Of a stretch of 64,000 nucleotides of DNA, positions 45,822-54,390 are shown piece after piece. A program made the translations under genes and the position numbers. The stretch comes from Sphingobacteruim zhuxiongii. GTDB taxonomy: Bacteria; Bacteroidota; Bacteroidia; Sphingobacteriales; Sphingobacteriaceae. The first letter of the stretch is position 1. The number at the start of each line of letters is the position of its first letter. The stretch lies in contig NZ_CP045652.1 of the NCBI RefSeq assembly GCF_009557615.1, forward strand, positions 1,426,001 to 1,490,000, given 5' to 3'. The notes under the pieces were generated by a model, which did not search any database, was not told where the DNA came from, and was given only the letters and a program-made list of their open reading frames with translations.

Positions 45822-46826
45822 TTAAAACGCTACTATTTCTGCAATTGAAGTTGTATCACCGTTTCCTGAGCTAGATAGTACAGTAATTTTGAAGAATCTA
45901 CAGTTCGCATTTTTTTCAAAATACATAATCGCCGAAGTGTCATCGGATGATGCTGCAATAGTGAAACTTCCTGCTTCAGTCCATGTTGTCCCGTCATTTG
46001 AAGTTTCAATCAATACGTTCTTTGGAAATAAATAGGCTTGATTTTGCCCCCTTCTCCCATAAAGGGTAATTCCATGCAAGGTATGGTTTGCATTCATATC
46101 TATTGTCAAGTAATGTGGGTGTGCTGGCCTCCATCCATCGACCCGACGATAGGTAGATAACCAGGCCATTTCGATCGTTCCATCAATCGCGTATTTTGCT
46201 CTTCCACCTACAGCATCATAATCATCATCTGAATAGTCATGGATTTCCCACTTATCAATCGCGATTGGACTAAATGGATTACTTTCGTAAATTCCATTTA
46301 TAAGAAAGAATGTTGTTCGTAAAGGTTCATTTACCGTAAGTGTTGGTTGAACATCGCTAATGGCTACAGGAATCATGTAAGCTTTGGTCCCTCCCAATTT
46401 AGAAGGATTAATTTCCAAATTAATATTATTTGATCCTGCATTTCCTGGTTGAATGGTAACTGAAGACTCAGCTATCTTATAGCTATCTGCTGGTGGTAAT
46501 TCGTAATTAGTATTATTTTGTTGATTATATAAGTCTAGTTGCACTTTATCAATCTTAAAGTTAATATTAATGGGGTCCGTAAGTAGTTTAAATCCACTGT
46601 AACCAGCGCCAAAGGGAATGTTTGTCCATTCATCCTTTATCGTTAAGGTTTTTGTTACAGCACCATTACTTGCTGATTGCATAAAAACTCTTGTATATTG
46701 GTCTGGGTTATCAATCTTCAATTCTGATTTTTTACATTGATACAGAGATGCTAAAGGAGCGGAAAGCAATATCAAGAACGTCCACCGACGAGCTTTTGTC
46801 CGTAATTTTATATATATAGTTTTCAT
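45822..46826 (-). CDS. DUF1735 plus F5/8-type C (discoidin) domain lipoprotein
   Basis: 334 residues. Signal and lipobox-like LASLYQCKKSEL (Cys about residue 31). DUF1735 about 40-175 (YTRVFMQSASNGAVTKTLTI, INFKIDKVQLDLYNQQNNTNYELPPADSY), then a galactose-binding-like discoidin domain about 185-334 (KWEIHDYSDDDY, AKYAIDGTIEMAWLSTYR, HYLTIDMNANHTLHGITLYGRRG, VLIETSNDGTTWTEAGSF). Such surface lipoproteins accompany SusCD pairs and bind glycans. It follows susD by 27 bp and precedes the EEP gene by 11 bp. Confidence 0.9.
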   Translation of the reverse strand: MKTIYIKLRTKARRWTFLILLSAPLASLYQCKKSELKIDNPDQYTRVFMQSASNGAVTKTLTIKDEWTNIPFGAGYSGFKLLTDPININFKIDKVQLDLYNQQNNTNYELPPADSYKIAESSVTIQPGNAGSNNINLEINPSKLGGTKAYMIPVAISDVQPTLTVNEPLRTTFFLINGIYESNPFSPIAIDKWEIHDYSDDDYDAVGGRAKYAIDGTIEMAWLSTYRRVDGWRPAHPHYLTIDMNANHTLHGITLYGRRGQNQAYLFPKNVLIETSNDGTTWTEAGSFTIAASSDDTSAIMYFEKNANCRFFKITVLSSSGNGDTTSIAEIVAF

Positions 46827-46853
46827 TGATAATAGAAATTATAAGGGTTTGAA

Positions 46854-48722
46854 TTACCAACCTGGGTTTTGAATTAGGTTCGGATTACGCTGAACCTCCG
46901 TTTGAGGAATTGGAAAATAATAATAGCTTTTTCTAAAAACTCTATTTTCAAATTTAGTCCTTTTAAAAAATGTGAGGTCAGTGTTCGAAGTACCTCCTTC
47001 AGCGTTCATTCCATACATTGGACCTGCGTCAGTTTGCTCTGCAATTTTCCATCTTCTAGTGTCAAAATAACGCAGATGTTCCATGGTTAACTCTATACGT
47101 CTTTCTGTTCGAATTTGCTTCCTCATGTCTGCCTGGGATAAACCTGAAGATAATGCTGGTATGCCGCCTCGTTCACGGATTTGATTTAGATATTTTAGAA
47201 CATCAGGATTGTTTGGATCTGATTCATTTAAGGCTTCCACATAATTCAATAATATTTCTGCATAACGCATCATCACATGTGGTCTAGCAACAGAATTTTG
47301 CGTTGGATGATATGTTGGTGAAATATTTTTACGGAATAAATAGCCGGTTTCTGAATAATCATGGGAGCCTCCTTTTCCTGATTCCCCCGTATAATATAAT
47401 TGTATTTCACGTACACCGAGGCTGGAGGTAGTGTTAATCCAATCACTTCCTGAATAGATTATAGTAGCATAAAATCTAGGTTCCCGATTAACATACATAT
47501 TGAACGTATTTTTTGAACGGGTGGCACCAGGTGCTTGAAAATTGCTAAATCCACTTTCTGAATACCCACTTGAAGTATTGATATTAGGTGCTCCGGTACT
47601 ATTGTAGCTGGTAATAGGAGATTCTCCGTTTGCCATACGGTAGCTATCAACTAATTGTTGAGTTGGTCCCATTGATGCATAACCACCAGCAAGTCTTGGG
47701 GTGCAAGAGCGTTGATAGTTCGTTAAAGAGTTGTTGTTTCGTCCCATTATCCATTCTAAATTCCAAGAGTCTAGAAACAAATCCCTATAGGATAAAAAAG
47801 GATCTATTTCGCCATTACCTTTGTTTTTACGATATAATCCTAGTTTACCGGATGATTCAGCATAATTGATAACAGATTTTGCTGCATCGGCGGCTGCCTT
47901 CCATTTATTAACATCATTCGTAGCATTGAATAGGAGCTTACCGTCTTTGTTAGCAACACTGGCATAATCTTGGTTTCCATTATTTAATGGACTGGCAGCG
48001 TATAATAACACTCTGCTTTTAATTGATCTACAAAGAATCTTACTTGCTCTACCCATATCATTTTCCAAAACGGCATCGCCATTTGCGTAGTGTTCAACAT
48101 CTAGTTCAGCTTCTGCTAAATTCAATTCGTTTATTATATAATCTACACACTCATCATATGAACTTCGTGCCAACTGCATTGAAGGGTCCGTTAGGGGTAG
48201 ATCCGGCGCTATTTCCGAATCTCCAATAATAATGAAAGGACCATATTGTTTTAAGAGTTCTGCATAGAAGAAAGCTCTTAGAAATCGAGCTTCACCTTTT
48301 CGCTTTTTAATTAAAGCAGCTCCTTCGCGCTCTTGAAGAATTTCTTCATTGCCATCGATATTATTAATGAAGGTAGTTGCTGTGCGTATTCCCTTGTAAT
48401 AATGGTCCCAAAAATTCCAATAATTAGAGGAGGCATTCCAGTTTCCTAAATTTACTTGAAATGCAGCATTACGCTGAGAAACATCATTGTCATCAGATAA
48501 TACATCCCATGGTGAATTGTTTGTGCGATGCCCCTCGTCTCGAATGAAATTATATGTTCCTGCTAACCATTCTTCAGACAATTTCCGTCGATTAAAAACC
48601 TCTTCTAAGGAAAGTCTATCATCAGGTACTTGGTTTAGAAAATCCTTTTGACAGGAACTCCCAAAGGTTAATATTAGGGATGCTAATGTGGGGTATATAA
48701 TAGTTCTAAAATTTATTTTCAT
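46854..48722 (-). CDS. SusD/RagB family nutrient-binding lipoprotein (locus 5)
   Basis: 622 residues, lipobox LILTFGSSCQKDFL (Cys about residue 24). Family features: SEEWLAGTYNFIRDE, YYKGIRTATTFINNI, KGEARFLRAFFYAELLKQYGPFIIIGD, SIKSRVLLYAASPLNN, MMRYAEILLNYVEALNESDP, RTERRIELTMEHLRYFDTRRW, terminal FPIPQTEVQRNPNLIQNPGW. It is larger than the other SusDs here, with an insertion between residues 300 and 450. susC ends 11 bp upstream. Confidence 0.95.
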   Translation of the reverse strand: MKINFRTIIYPTLASLILTFGSSCQKDFLNQVPDDRLSLEEVFNRRKLSEEWLAGTYNFIRDEGHRTNNSPWDVLSDDNDVSQRNAAFQVNLGNWNASSNYWNFWDHYYKGIRTATTFINNIDGNEEILQEREGAALIKKRKGEARFLRAFFYAELLKQYGPFIIIGDSEIAPDLPLTDPSMQLARSSYDECVDYIINELNLAEAELDVEHYANGDAVLENDMGRASKILCRSIKSRVLLYAASPLNNGNQDYASVANKDGKLLFNATNDVNKWKAAADAAKSVINYAESSGKLGLYRKNKGNGEIDPFLSYRDLFLDSWNLEWIMGRNNNSLTNYQRSCTPRLAGGYASMGPTQQLVDSYRMANGESPITSYNSTGAPNINTSSGYSESGFSNFQAPGATRSKNTFNMYVNREPRFYATIIYSGSDWINTTSSLGVREIQLYYTGESGKGGSHDYSETGYLFRKNISPTYHPTQNSVARPHVMMRYAEILLNYVEALNESDPNNPDVLKYLNQIRERGGIPALSSGLSQADMRKQIRTERRIELTMEHLRYFDTRRWKIAEQTDAGPMYGMNAEGGTSNTDLTFFKRTKFENRVFRKSYYYFPIPQTEVQRNPNLIQNPGW

Positions 48723-48733
48723 GATTCGGTAGG

Positions 48734-51700
48734 TTAAAAGTTAATATTAAGTCCTAAAGTGTAGGATTTGATATTTGGATAACGAGTTCCTCGTCCATCT
48801 CCTAACTCCATATCCCAAAATTTAAATGGTGTCCAGGTTAATAAATTGTAACCAGCGAAAAAGATGTTTGCATTTGTTAATTTGATAGGATTGGTCCAAG
48901 ATTTAGGTAAATTATAAGATAATTGAACGTCCTTTAATCGAATATATCGACCATTCTTTACCCACCAAGTAGAGGTTTGATAATTCCCATTCGGGCTACC
49001 ATCAGATAAGCGAGGATAGAACACATCTTGCCGTGGATTCTCAATGGTCCATCTATCTTCGATGTTACTTAATAAATTACCTCGACTCATTGATACCGAA
49101 AAAGGCATTATCCCTTCGCCATTCATATGTACATCTACGTTTCCGACACCTTGAAACAAGGTCGAGAGAGATAAACTTTTGTAGTTTATACTAAAACCAA
49201 AACCATATACAAATTCTGGAATTGTTCCGTAGCCAATTGGCACCTTATCGAAGTCATCAATTTTACCATCACCATTTACATCTTGAAATTTAATATCACC
49301 AGGTTTTACTAAGCCTGAATGCAATGGTCCGTTAGCAATTTCTTCCTCAGATTCAAATAGCCCTAAGGCAATCAGGCCCATACGTTGACCAAGCTTTTGC
49401 CCTTTTTCATCAAGCCAGGGGTATAAAGGGTCAGGTTGATCATTTTCTACAATTTTATTTCGGTTTAATGTGAAGTTTCCTAGGATTTGGAAGCCAAAAT
49501 CTTGATATTTTTTGGAATATGTAATTGATCCATCAAAACCTTTGTTGTCTATAATTCCTAAATTGCCAAAAGGAGCGGTCTGTAAACCTACGTAACTAGG
49601 AACATTTCCTCTTCTGAGGAAAATACCTTGCCTGCGTTCTTTGAATACATCAAATTGTATACTAAGTTCATTGTTCTTCGTCTGTAAATCAAATCCTAGA
49701 TTACTTTTAATAGAAGTTTCCCAGGAAACATTTACACCATATTCTCCAATATTGTATCCTGTGGAGAAATTATTTCCTCTGTCTTTCCCAAAATTATAAC
49801 CTGTAGTATTTGCAATGGTAGAGATATAGGCGAATCGAGTTTCTCCCGTTTCACTTAAAATACGACTACTTCCAACTTTTCCATGTGATAGCCTAAGTTT
49901 GGCCAATGGTAAAGTTTCTTTTAAATTCTTAAAGAATTTCTCTTCACTTAAAACCCAAGCTAAACCTACTGATGGGAAGAACCCATAACGATTTTCAGGA
50001 GCGAAATTCTCTGAACCGTTATAACCAAAATTGGCTTCTAAGAAATATTTATCAGCAAAAGAATAAGTCCCTCTACCTGACATCCCCATGAATCTAAATG
50101 GTAAGGATGTAATTAAGGTTCCGGCTTGTGAATTTAATTCGTCAGACTTATTAAATAATAACATACCTGTTGTGGTGTGTTTACCAAAATTGCGATTGTA
50201 GTTTATTGCTCCCTCTAAATATATGGTTCTAGTACCTTGTGATGAGCGAGCAAAACTCAAAAATCGATCTCCTTCAAAAGTCTGTTCATACTGCATTTCT
50301 CCATTTTCATCACGGCCAACAGCTAAATAGGAGCTAGGTCGCTTGGTTCGACGCATACTTGTGTAATTGTAAACATCAAAGGAAAACATACTGGTAACAG
50401 ATAAACCCTTTGTAATAAAAGGTAGGTCTTGGGTCGCTCGAAGGTTCGAAAATAACTGATTTCTCCATTGGTTCGCATAGCCTGTTTGTGTTAAATGGGC
50501 ATAGGGGTTGACTAATGAACCTGCACGTTGGTCGGGCACTGTCCCATTTTCAAACATGACTGGGTGAAGTACGGGGGTTACCATCCAAGCATTTGCAAAG
50601 ATATCTCCATTTCCTGTAGCGGGGTAATTCGCATTTGCCAAATAGCCTTGAATACCTAATTCAATTTTTGTATTGATGGATGGCCGCACGGTTAAGTTAG
50701 ACGTTAAGTTATATCGTTTATAACCTACTTGTTGATTGTAATTTACATTTGGATCTTCCTTATAAAGTCCGTTCTCATCAAAATAACTTGTTCCTACGTA
50801 ATAAGTTGCTAAATCAGATCCCCCACTGATATTAAGATTAGCTCTACGTTGTTGACCGAAATTCCTGAATAGTGCATCCATCCAATCTACATTAGGATAT
50901 AGATACGGATCTTCGCCACTAGCTGTTTTTTCTATTCGGTCTTCGCTGTAAATTGGTGATGCACCACGATTCATTAATGCTTCGTTTGACATCCGCATGT
51001 AAGTAATACCATCTGCAAACTCTGGAAGTTTTGTGAATTGTGTAACTCCTTCATAATACCGAAAACTAAATTTAGGCTTTCCTGCTGTACCACTTTTAGT
51101 CTTTATTATCACTACACCATTGGCCCCACGAACACCATAAACGGATGTTGCTGCAGCATCTTTTAAGACAGTGAAGCTTTCAATATCTTCAGGGTCAACA
51201 TTAGACATGCTTCTAGGCGTTCCATCTACTAGTATTAGAGGAGCACTTAATCCTTGGCTAAATGTTGAAATCCCTCGAATCCATATACCTGCATCATCAA
51301 ACCCCGGTTCTCCAGTACGTTGGACAGCAATTACGCCAGCTACTTTACCAGCAATAGCGTTTGTTAAGTTAGCGGCTGGGACTTGGAGTTTTTTAGCCTC
51401 AATAGTAGATTGAGAGCCTACCACGCTTAATTTCTTCTGAGTTCCGAACCCTACCACTACAATTTCATCAATACCTTCCTCTGTTGCCTCCATGACAATA
51501 TTGAAGGTTTTATTGTTGCCTATTTCTATTTCTGTAGTTTTATATCCGACAATTTGAACAACAAGCGTGCTATTTGCCGGAATCGCTAGAATAAATTTTC
51601 CATTTATATCAGAGGTAGTACCTACAGATGGTTTCCCTTTTTGAACAATCGTCACACCTGCTAATGGTTGGCCGTCTATATTTCTAATCGTACCAGTAAT

Positions 51701-52102
51701 TTCATTTTGAAGGTGCGTGTTGACTACGGATGAATTGGTTTTTGTTATTATTCGAACATAATCATGCTTGGTTTCTATTGCCAAATTATGTTTGGATAAA
51801 ATAGAATTTAAAACCTCTCTAGCGGTGCTCTTTCCAGAATAGTTAACCTTATATTTCAAATAAGTAGCTTCGTTACTGTAGGCCAACGGGATTTGGTGTT
51901 TTATTTGTAGATCTTCTAATACGGATTGGAGGGAAGCATTCTTAAAATCTACTTCTATAGTTTTCCGAAGTTCCTTTTGACCGAAACTTTCTGTGCTGGC
52001 AAATACAATGCAGCAGGTAAGTAAAAAATTCCAGAGCATAAATGTTTTACGCATAATCTGTCGCAGGTTAGGATTGTATAAAATGAGTCGAATTTTTAGC
52101 AT
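48734..52102 (-). CDS. SusC/RagA TonB-dependent outer-membrane transporter with STN domain (locus 5)
   Basis: 1122 residues. Leader and signal (MLWNFLLTCCIVFASTESFG), STN domain about 48-120 (IEVDFKNASLQSVLEDLQIK, VNYSGKSTAREVLNSILSKH), carboxypeptidase-regulatory-like domain about 135-205 (ITGTIRNIDGQPLAGVTIVQ), TonB box/plug (IDEIVVVGFGTQKK, APLILVDGTPRSMSNVDPED, SFTVLKDAAATSVYGVRGANGVVIIKTKSG), barrel with an EF-hand-like DVNGDGKIDDFD and end YTLGLNINF. A second ATG 15 codons in (52057) gives a shorter, equally plausible signal. It signals to the FecR encoded 123 bp upstream. Confidence 0.95.
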   Translation of the reverse strand: MLKIRLILYNPNLRQIMRKTFMLWNFLLTCCIVFASTESFGQKELRKTIEVDFKNASLQSVLEDLQIKHQIPLAYSNEATYLKYKVNYSGKSTAREVLNSILSKHNLAIETKHDYVRIITKTNSSVVNTHLQNEITGTIRNIDGQPLAGVTIVQKGKPSVGTTSDINGKFILAIPANSTLVVQIVGYKTTEIEIGNNKTFNIVMEATEEGIDEIVVVGFGTQKKLSVVGSQSTIEAKKLQVPAANLTNAIAGKVAGVIAVQRTGEPGFDDAGIWIRGISTFSQGLSAPLILVDGTPRSMSNVDPEDIESFTVLKDAAATSVYGVRGANGVVIIKTKSGTAGKPKFSFRYYEGVTQFTKLPEFADGITYMRMSNEALMNRGASPIYSEDRIEKTASGEDPYLYPNVDWMDALFRNFGQQRRANLNISGGSDLATYYVGTSYFDENGLYKEDPNVNYNQQVGYKRYNLTSNLTVRPSINTKIELGIQGYLANANYPATGNGDIFANAWMVTPVLHPVMFENGTVPDQRAGSLVNPYAHLTQTGYANQWRNQLFSNLRATQDLPFITKGLSVTSMFSFDVYNYTSMRRTKRPSSYLAVGRDENGEMQYEQTFEGDRFLSFARSSQGTRTIYLEGAINYNRNFGKHTTTGMLLFNKSDELNSQAGTLITSLPFRFMGMSGRGTYSFADKYFLEANFGYNGSENFAPENRYGFFPSVGLAWVLSEEKFFKNLKETLPLAKLRLSHGKVGSSRILSETGETRFAYISTIANTTGYNFGKDRGNNFSTGYNIGEYGVNVSWETSIKSNLGFDLQTKNNELSIQFDVFKERRQGIFLRRGNVPSYVGLQTAPFGNLGIIDNKGFDGSITYSKKYQDFGFQILGNFTLNRNKIVENDQPDPLYPWLDEKGQKLGQRMGLIALGLFESEEEIANGPLHSGLVKPGDIKFQDVNGDGKIDDFDKVPIGYGTIPEFVYGFGFSINYKSLSLSTLFQGVGNVDVHMNGEGIMPFSVSMSRGNLLSNIEDRWTIENPRQDVFYPRLSDGSPNGNYQTSTWWVKNGRYIRLKDVQLSYNLPKSWTNPIKLTNANIFFAGYNLLTWTPFKFWDMELGDGRGTRYPNIKSYTLGLNINF

Positions 52103-52145
52103 CTTTGCATAAATTGATAAAGGTTAATACTTTGTTGATTTTGTT

Positions 52146-52215
52146 GAGTAATCTGTAAGTTTCGCAGACCGGCTGATTACTACATCATGAAATGCAGGGG
52201 TGCCTAGCACTCCTG
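52146..52215 (-). promoter_or_regulatory. stem-loops between fecR and susC (locus 5)
   Basis: A 9-bp stem with one mismatch (52195-52203 / 52207-52215, CAGGAGTGC on the minus strand, loop TAG) and, closer to susC, a wider inverted repeat AGTAATC/GATTACT (52147-52182). No T-run follows on the coding strand. Placement matches the fecR-susC hairpins of loci 1 and 2. Confidence 0.5.
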
Positions 52216-52225
52216 TTTTTGTGTC

Positions 52226-53263
52226 TTATTTCTTCTTAATTTCCCATAAGTGAGCTGATTTTTTGTAAAGCTTTGCATTATTCATTTCGGCAATGGTGCT
52301 CAATACTTGTTCTATATTTTTATCTTTAAAGGTTATTGTCGTTCTTGCATCAGCAATCTCTGGGGAAACGATGATTGAGTCTCCATAGAAGCGATAAGCT
52401 TTCATTAAAATTGTACTAACTTTTTCTCCAAGATGAATTAGTTCATTGTTATACCAATTGGTATTTGTATAGGATTTTACTTTCAATTTATTGTCCTCGA
52501 AGACAGCTCTTTCACCTGTAGAAAGATCAATTTGCGCCTTCGATAACTTTTCAACAAATTCATTAAATCCTGCCAAATCCTGTTTTAAACTTTTTGAATA
52601 ACTGTTTTCATGGATTTGGAAAACCTTTACTTTTCCAGTTTTTACTTCGATGGATTTGTCAATTTCAGAATCAATATTAAAAGAAGTGCCAACAACGCGG
52701 GTCACAAAATTTTTTGAAAGAATTAAAAATGGACGGATACTGTCTTTTTTTACGTTAAAAAAGGCTTCACCTTTTAGTTTGACAATTCTTAAATCTGTGG
52801 TTTTAGATGCCGAATATGATAAAAAGGAATTTCCGTTTAACTTTATCTCTGTGTTATCTTCAAGGCGAATGACTTTTTGTTCACCATGTGAAGTCTTTAT
52901 AGTAACCCAATCAACTTCCTTAACTTTAATTTCATTTTTGGGATAAAGAAAAATACCGGCAATTATCAGGGATGCTGCAATTGCCAATCCAATGTAAATT
53001 AAATGTATTTGCCTTTGTGGTTTTGAACCAGATTGTTTTAAAATAGATAATTTAATGCGGTCTAGATTTTTTTGTTGGTTTTTATATGCGGGATAATTGT
53101 CTATATTTTTTCTTATTATGTCATAATCCAATCTACTTGTATGGAGGAGTAATTTTGTGCCTGAAGAGGTATCAAGAATTTCCTTTAGTCTTAAGAAGTC
53201 ATGTTGTTCAATTTTACCGGATTTGAACTTTTCCAATAAAGTGATTAATTCGTTGTTCTCCAT
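52226..53263 (-). CDS. FecR family anti-sigma factor (locus 5)
   Basis: 345 residues: cytoplasmic N-terminus to about residue 85, membrane segment (LIYIGLAIAASLIIAGIFLY), FecR domain (VTIKTSHGEQKVIRLEDNTEIKLNGNSFL, LKGEAFFNVKKDSIRPFLIL, VVGTSFNID) and DUF4974 end (LIHLGEKVSTILMKAYRFYG). First gene of the minus-strand operon FecR-SusC-SusD-DUF1735-EEP. No sigma gene precedes it; upstream is insertion-element debris, and the sigma gene lies 7.3 kb away at the other end of the locus. Confidence 0.92.
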   Translation of the reverse strand: MENNELITLLEKFKSGKIEQHDFLRLKEILDTSSGTKLLLHTSRLDYDIIRKNIDNYPAYKNQQKNLDRIKLSILKQSGSKPQRQIHLIYIGLAIAASLIIAGIFLYPKNEIKVKEVDWVTIKTSHGEQKVIRLEDNTEIKLNGNSFLSYSASKTTDLRIVKLKGEAFFNVKKDSIRPFLILSKNFVTRVVGTSFNIDSEIDKSIEVKTGKVKVFQIHENSYSKSLKQDLAGFNEFVEKLSKAQIDLSTGERAVFEDNKLKVKSYTNTNWYNNELIHLGEKVSTILMKAYRFYGDSIIVSPEIADARTTITFKDKNIEQVLSTIAEMNNAKLYKKSAHLWEIKKK

Positions 53264-53726
53264 ATTAACATATATCTATAAACTTGAAAATGGTAGGGTT
53301 ATTTTTTTAAAGAAAAATGTAAGTCACTGATGGTCAGTTGAATTATTTTTTTTTCAATTGTTTGTATAAACAGATTAATTTTCCATTTTGACTGCAAAGT
53401 ATCTGACAGGCTTGCTATAGGTTTTCTGTCCAATCAATTTTACAGGAACGAATTTAATTATTCAAGAATGCTGATTGGGAGGCTTAAAATGACTGCTGAT
53501 AGGAGGATAGCCCGTAACATAGTCATTGCAGAAAGTTCGTCAGCAGCCAGCCTTAGCGAGAGTCGACTTAATCAAGCTGAGAATAGTACATGGATGGAAG
53601 GTATCAGCGGCTAGTCAAGTACATAGAATCCAGACTATCAACTCTTTATATGGGATGTCTGCTAATAAATTAAGGTAGTACTATCGAAATAAATTAAGCG
53701 GCTGCCAAAAATTGGAGCATCGCGAA
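53264..53726. other. 463-bp stretch upstream of fecR, no gene seen
   Basis: The first 140 bp next to fecR are AT-rich and should hold its promoter. From about 53460 the base composition shifts to more GC and every frame is broken, so this is probably decayed mobile DNA belonging to the relic transposase that follows; the 5' end of that element cannot be placed. Confidence 0.4.
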
Positions 53727-54312
53727 AATGCAATGAAAGGTTGATCTTCCCACAATACGTCAACAGCAACCTTTCAATTGACGAGGCCTGTCTATCCCAT
53801 CGGGAGCGCTATCGCGTTGTCACCAAGAAAGAAGCCCATGGTACAAAAGGGACTATTACAGTGGTAGTAAGCGGTACATAGTCAGAGACCATTTTCTCTA
53901 TCCTTTAAAAGATTCCACGACGACTACGCCTCTATAAAAATGAACATAAATGGTCTTTGGAACAACGAGAAAGTGCTATTATGCTATTTGAACGATATCG
54001 GGATGGTGAAAACGACTAGATATTACTCAGGAACTCTCTTGGATCTTCAACACCACTATTGATAAGATAAATGCCTTTTCCAGACTAGCTAAACGGGCGG
54101 ATAAGGTTGAACAAGCTGGCTTCAAGTCTTTCAATACCGTTTCCAGAATAATAAAAATCCATCACAAAAAAATATTGAATGACTTCGATAAAAGAAGTTC
54201 GAGTGCTGCTACGAAATCTTTCAATGCCAAGATAAGGACTTTTAGAAGTCAATTTACAGGAGTAGGAGATATCAACTTTTTCTTGTTTAGATCGACTAAA
54301 TTATTTGATTAG
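53727..54312 (+). pseudogene. decayed ISAon1-type transposase
   Basis: Broken relative of the intact transposase at 54391-55374. Reading from 53768 gives NLSIDEACLSHRERYRVVTK, matching HLSIDETSFSNGELYTIVSS of the intact copy (first DDE Asp); near the end VEQAGFKSFNT and SFNAKIRTFRSQFTG match VENAGIASFES and SFNAKLKAFRSVFRG, ending at TAG 54310-54312. The middle part with the second catalytic Asp is missing and there are stops and at least one frameshift around 54020. It lies in the opposite orientation to the intact element and differs clearly in sequence, so it is an older, different member and not a recent copy. Confidence 0.85.
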
Positions 54313-54390
54313 CGCACAGGTTTTGAAACCGATCCAAAAAACTTTCCGTATAATCGAGGATCATACCGAAAGTTTGGGGGGTAAAGATTT

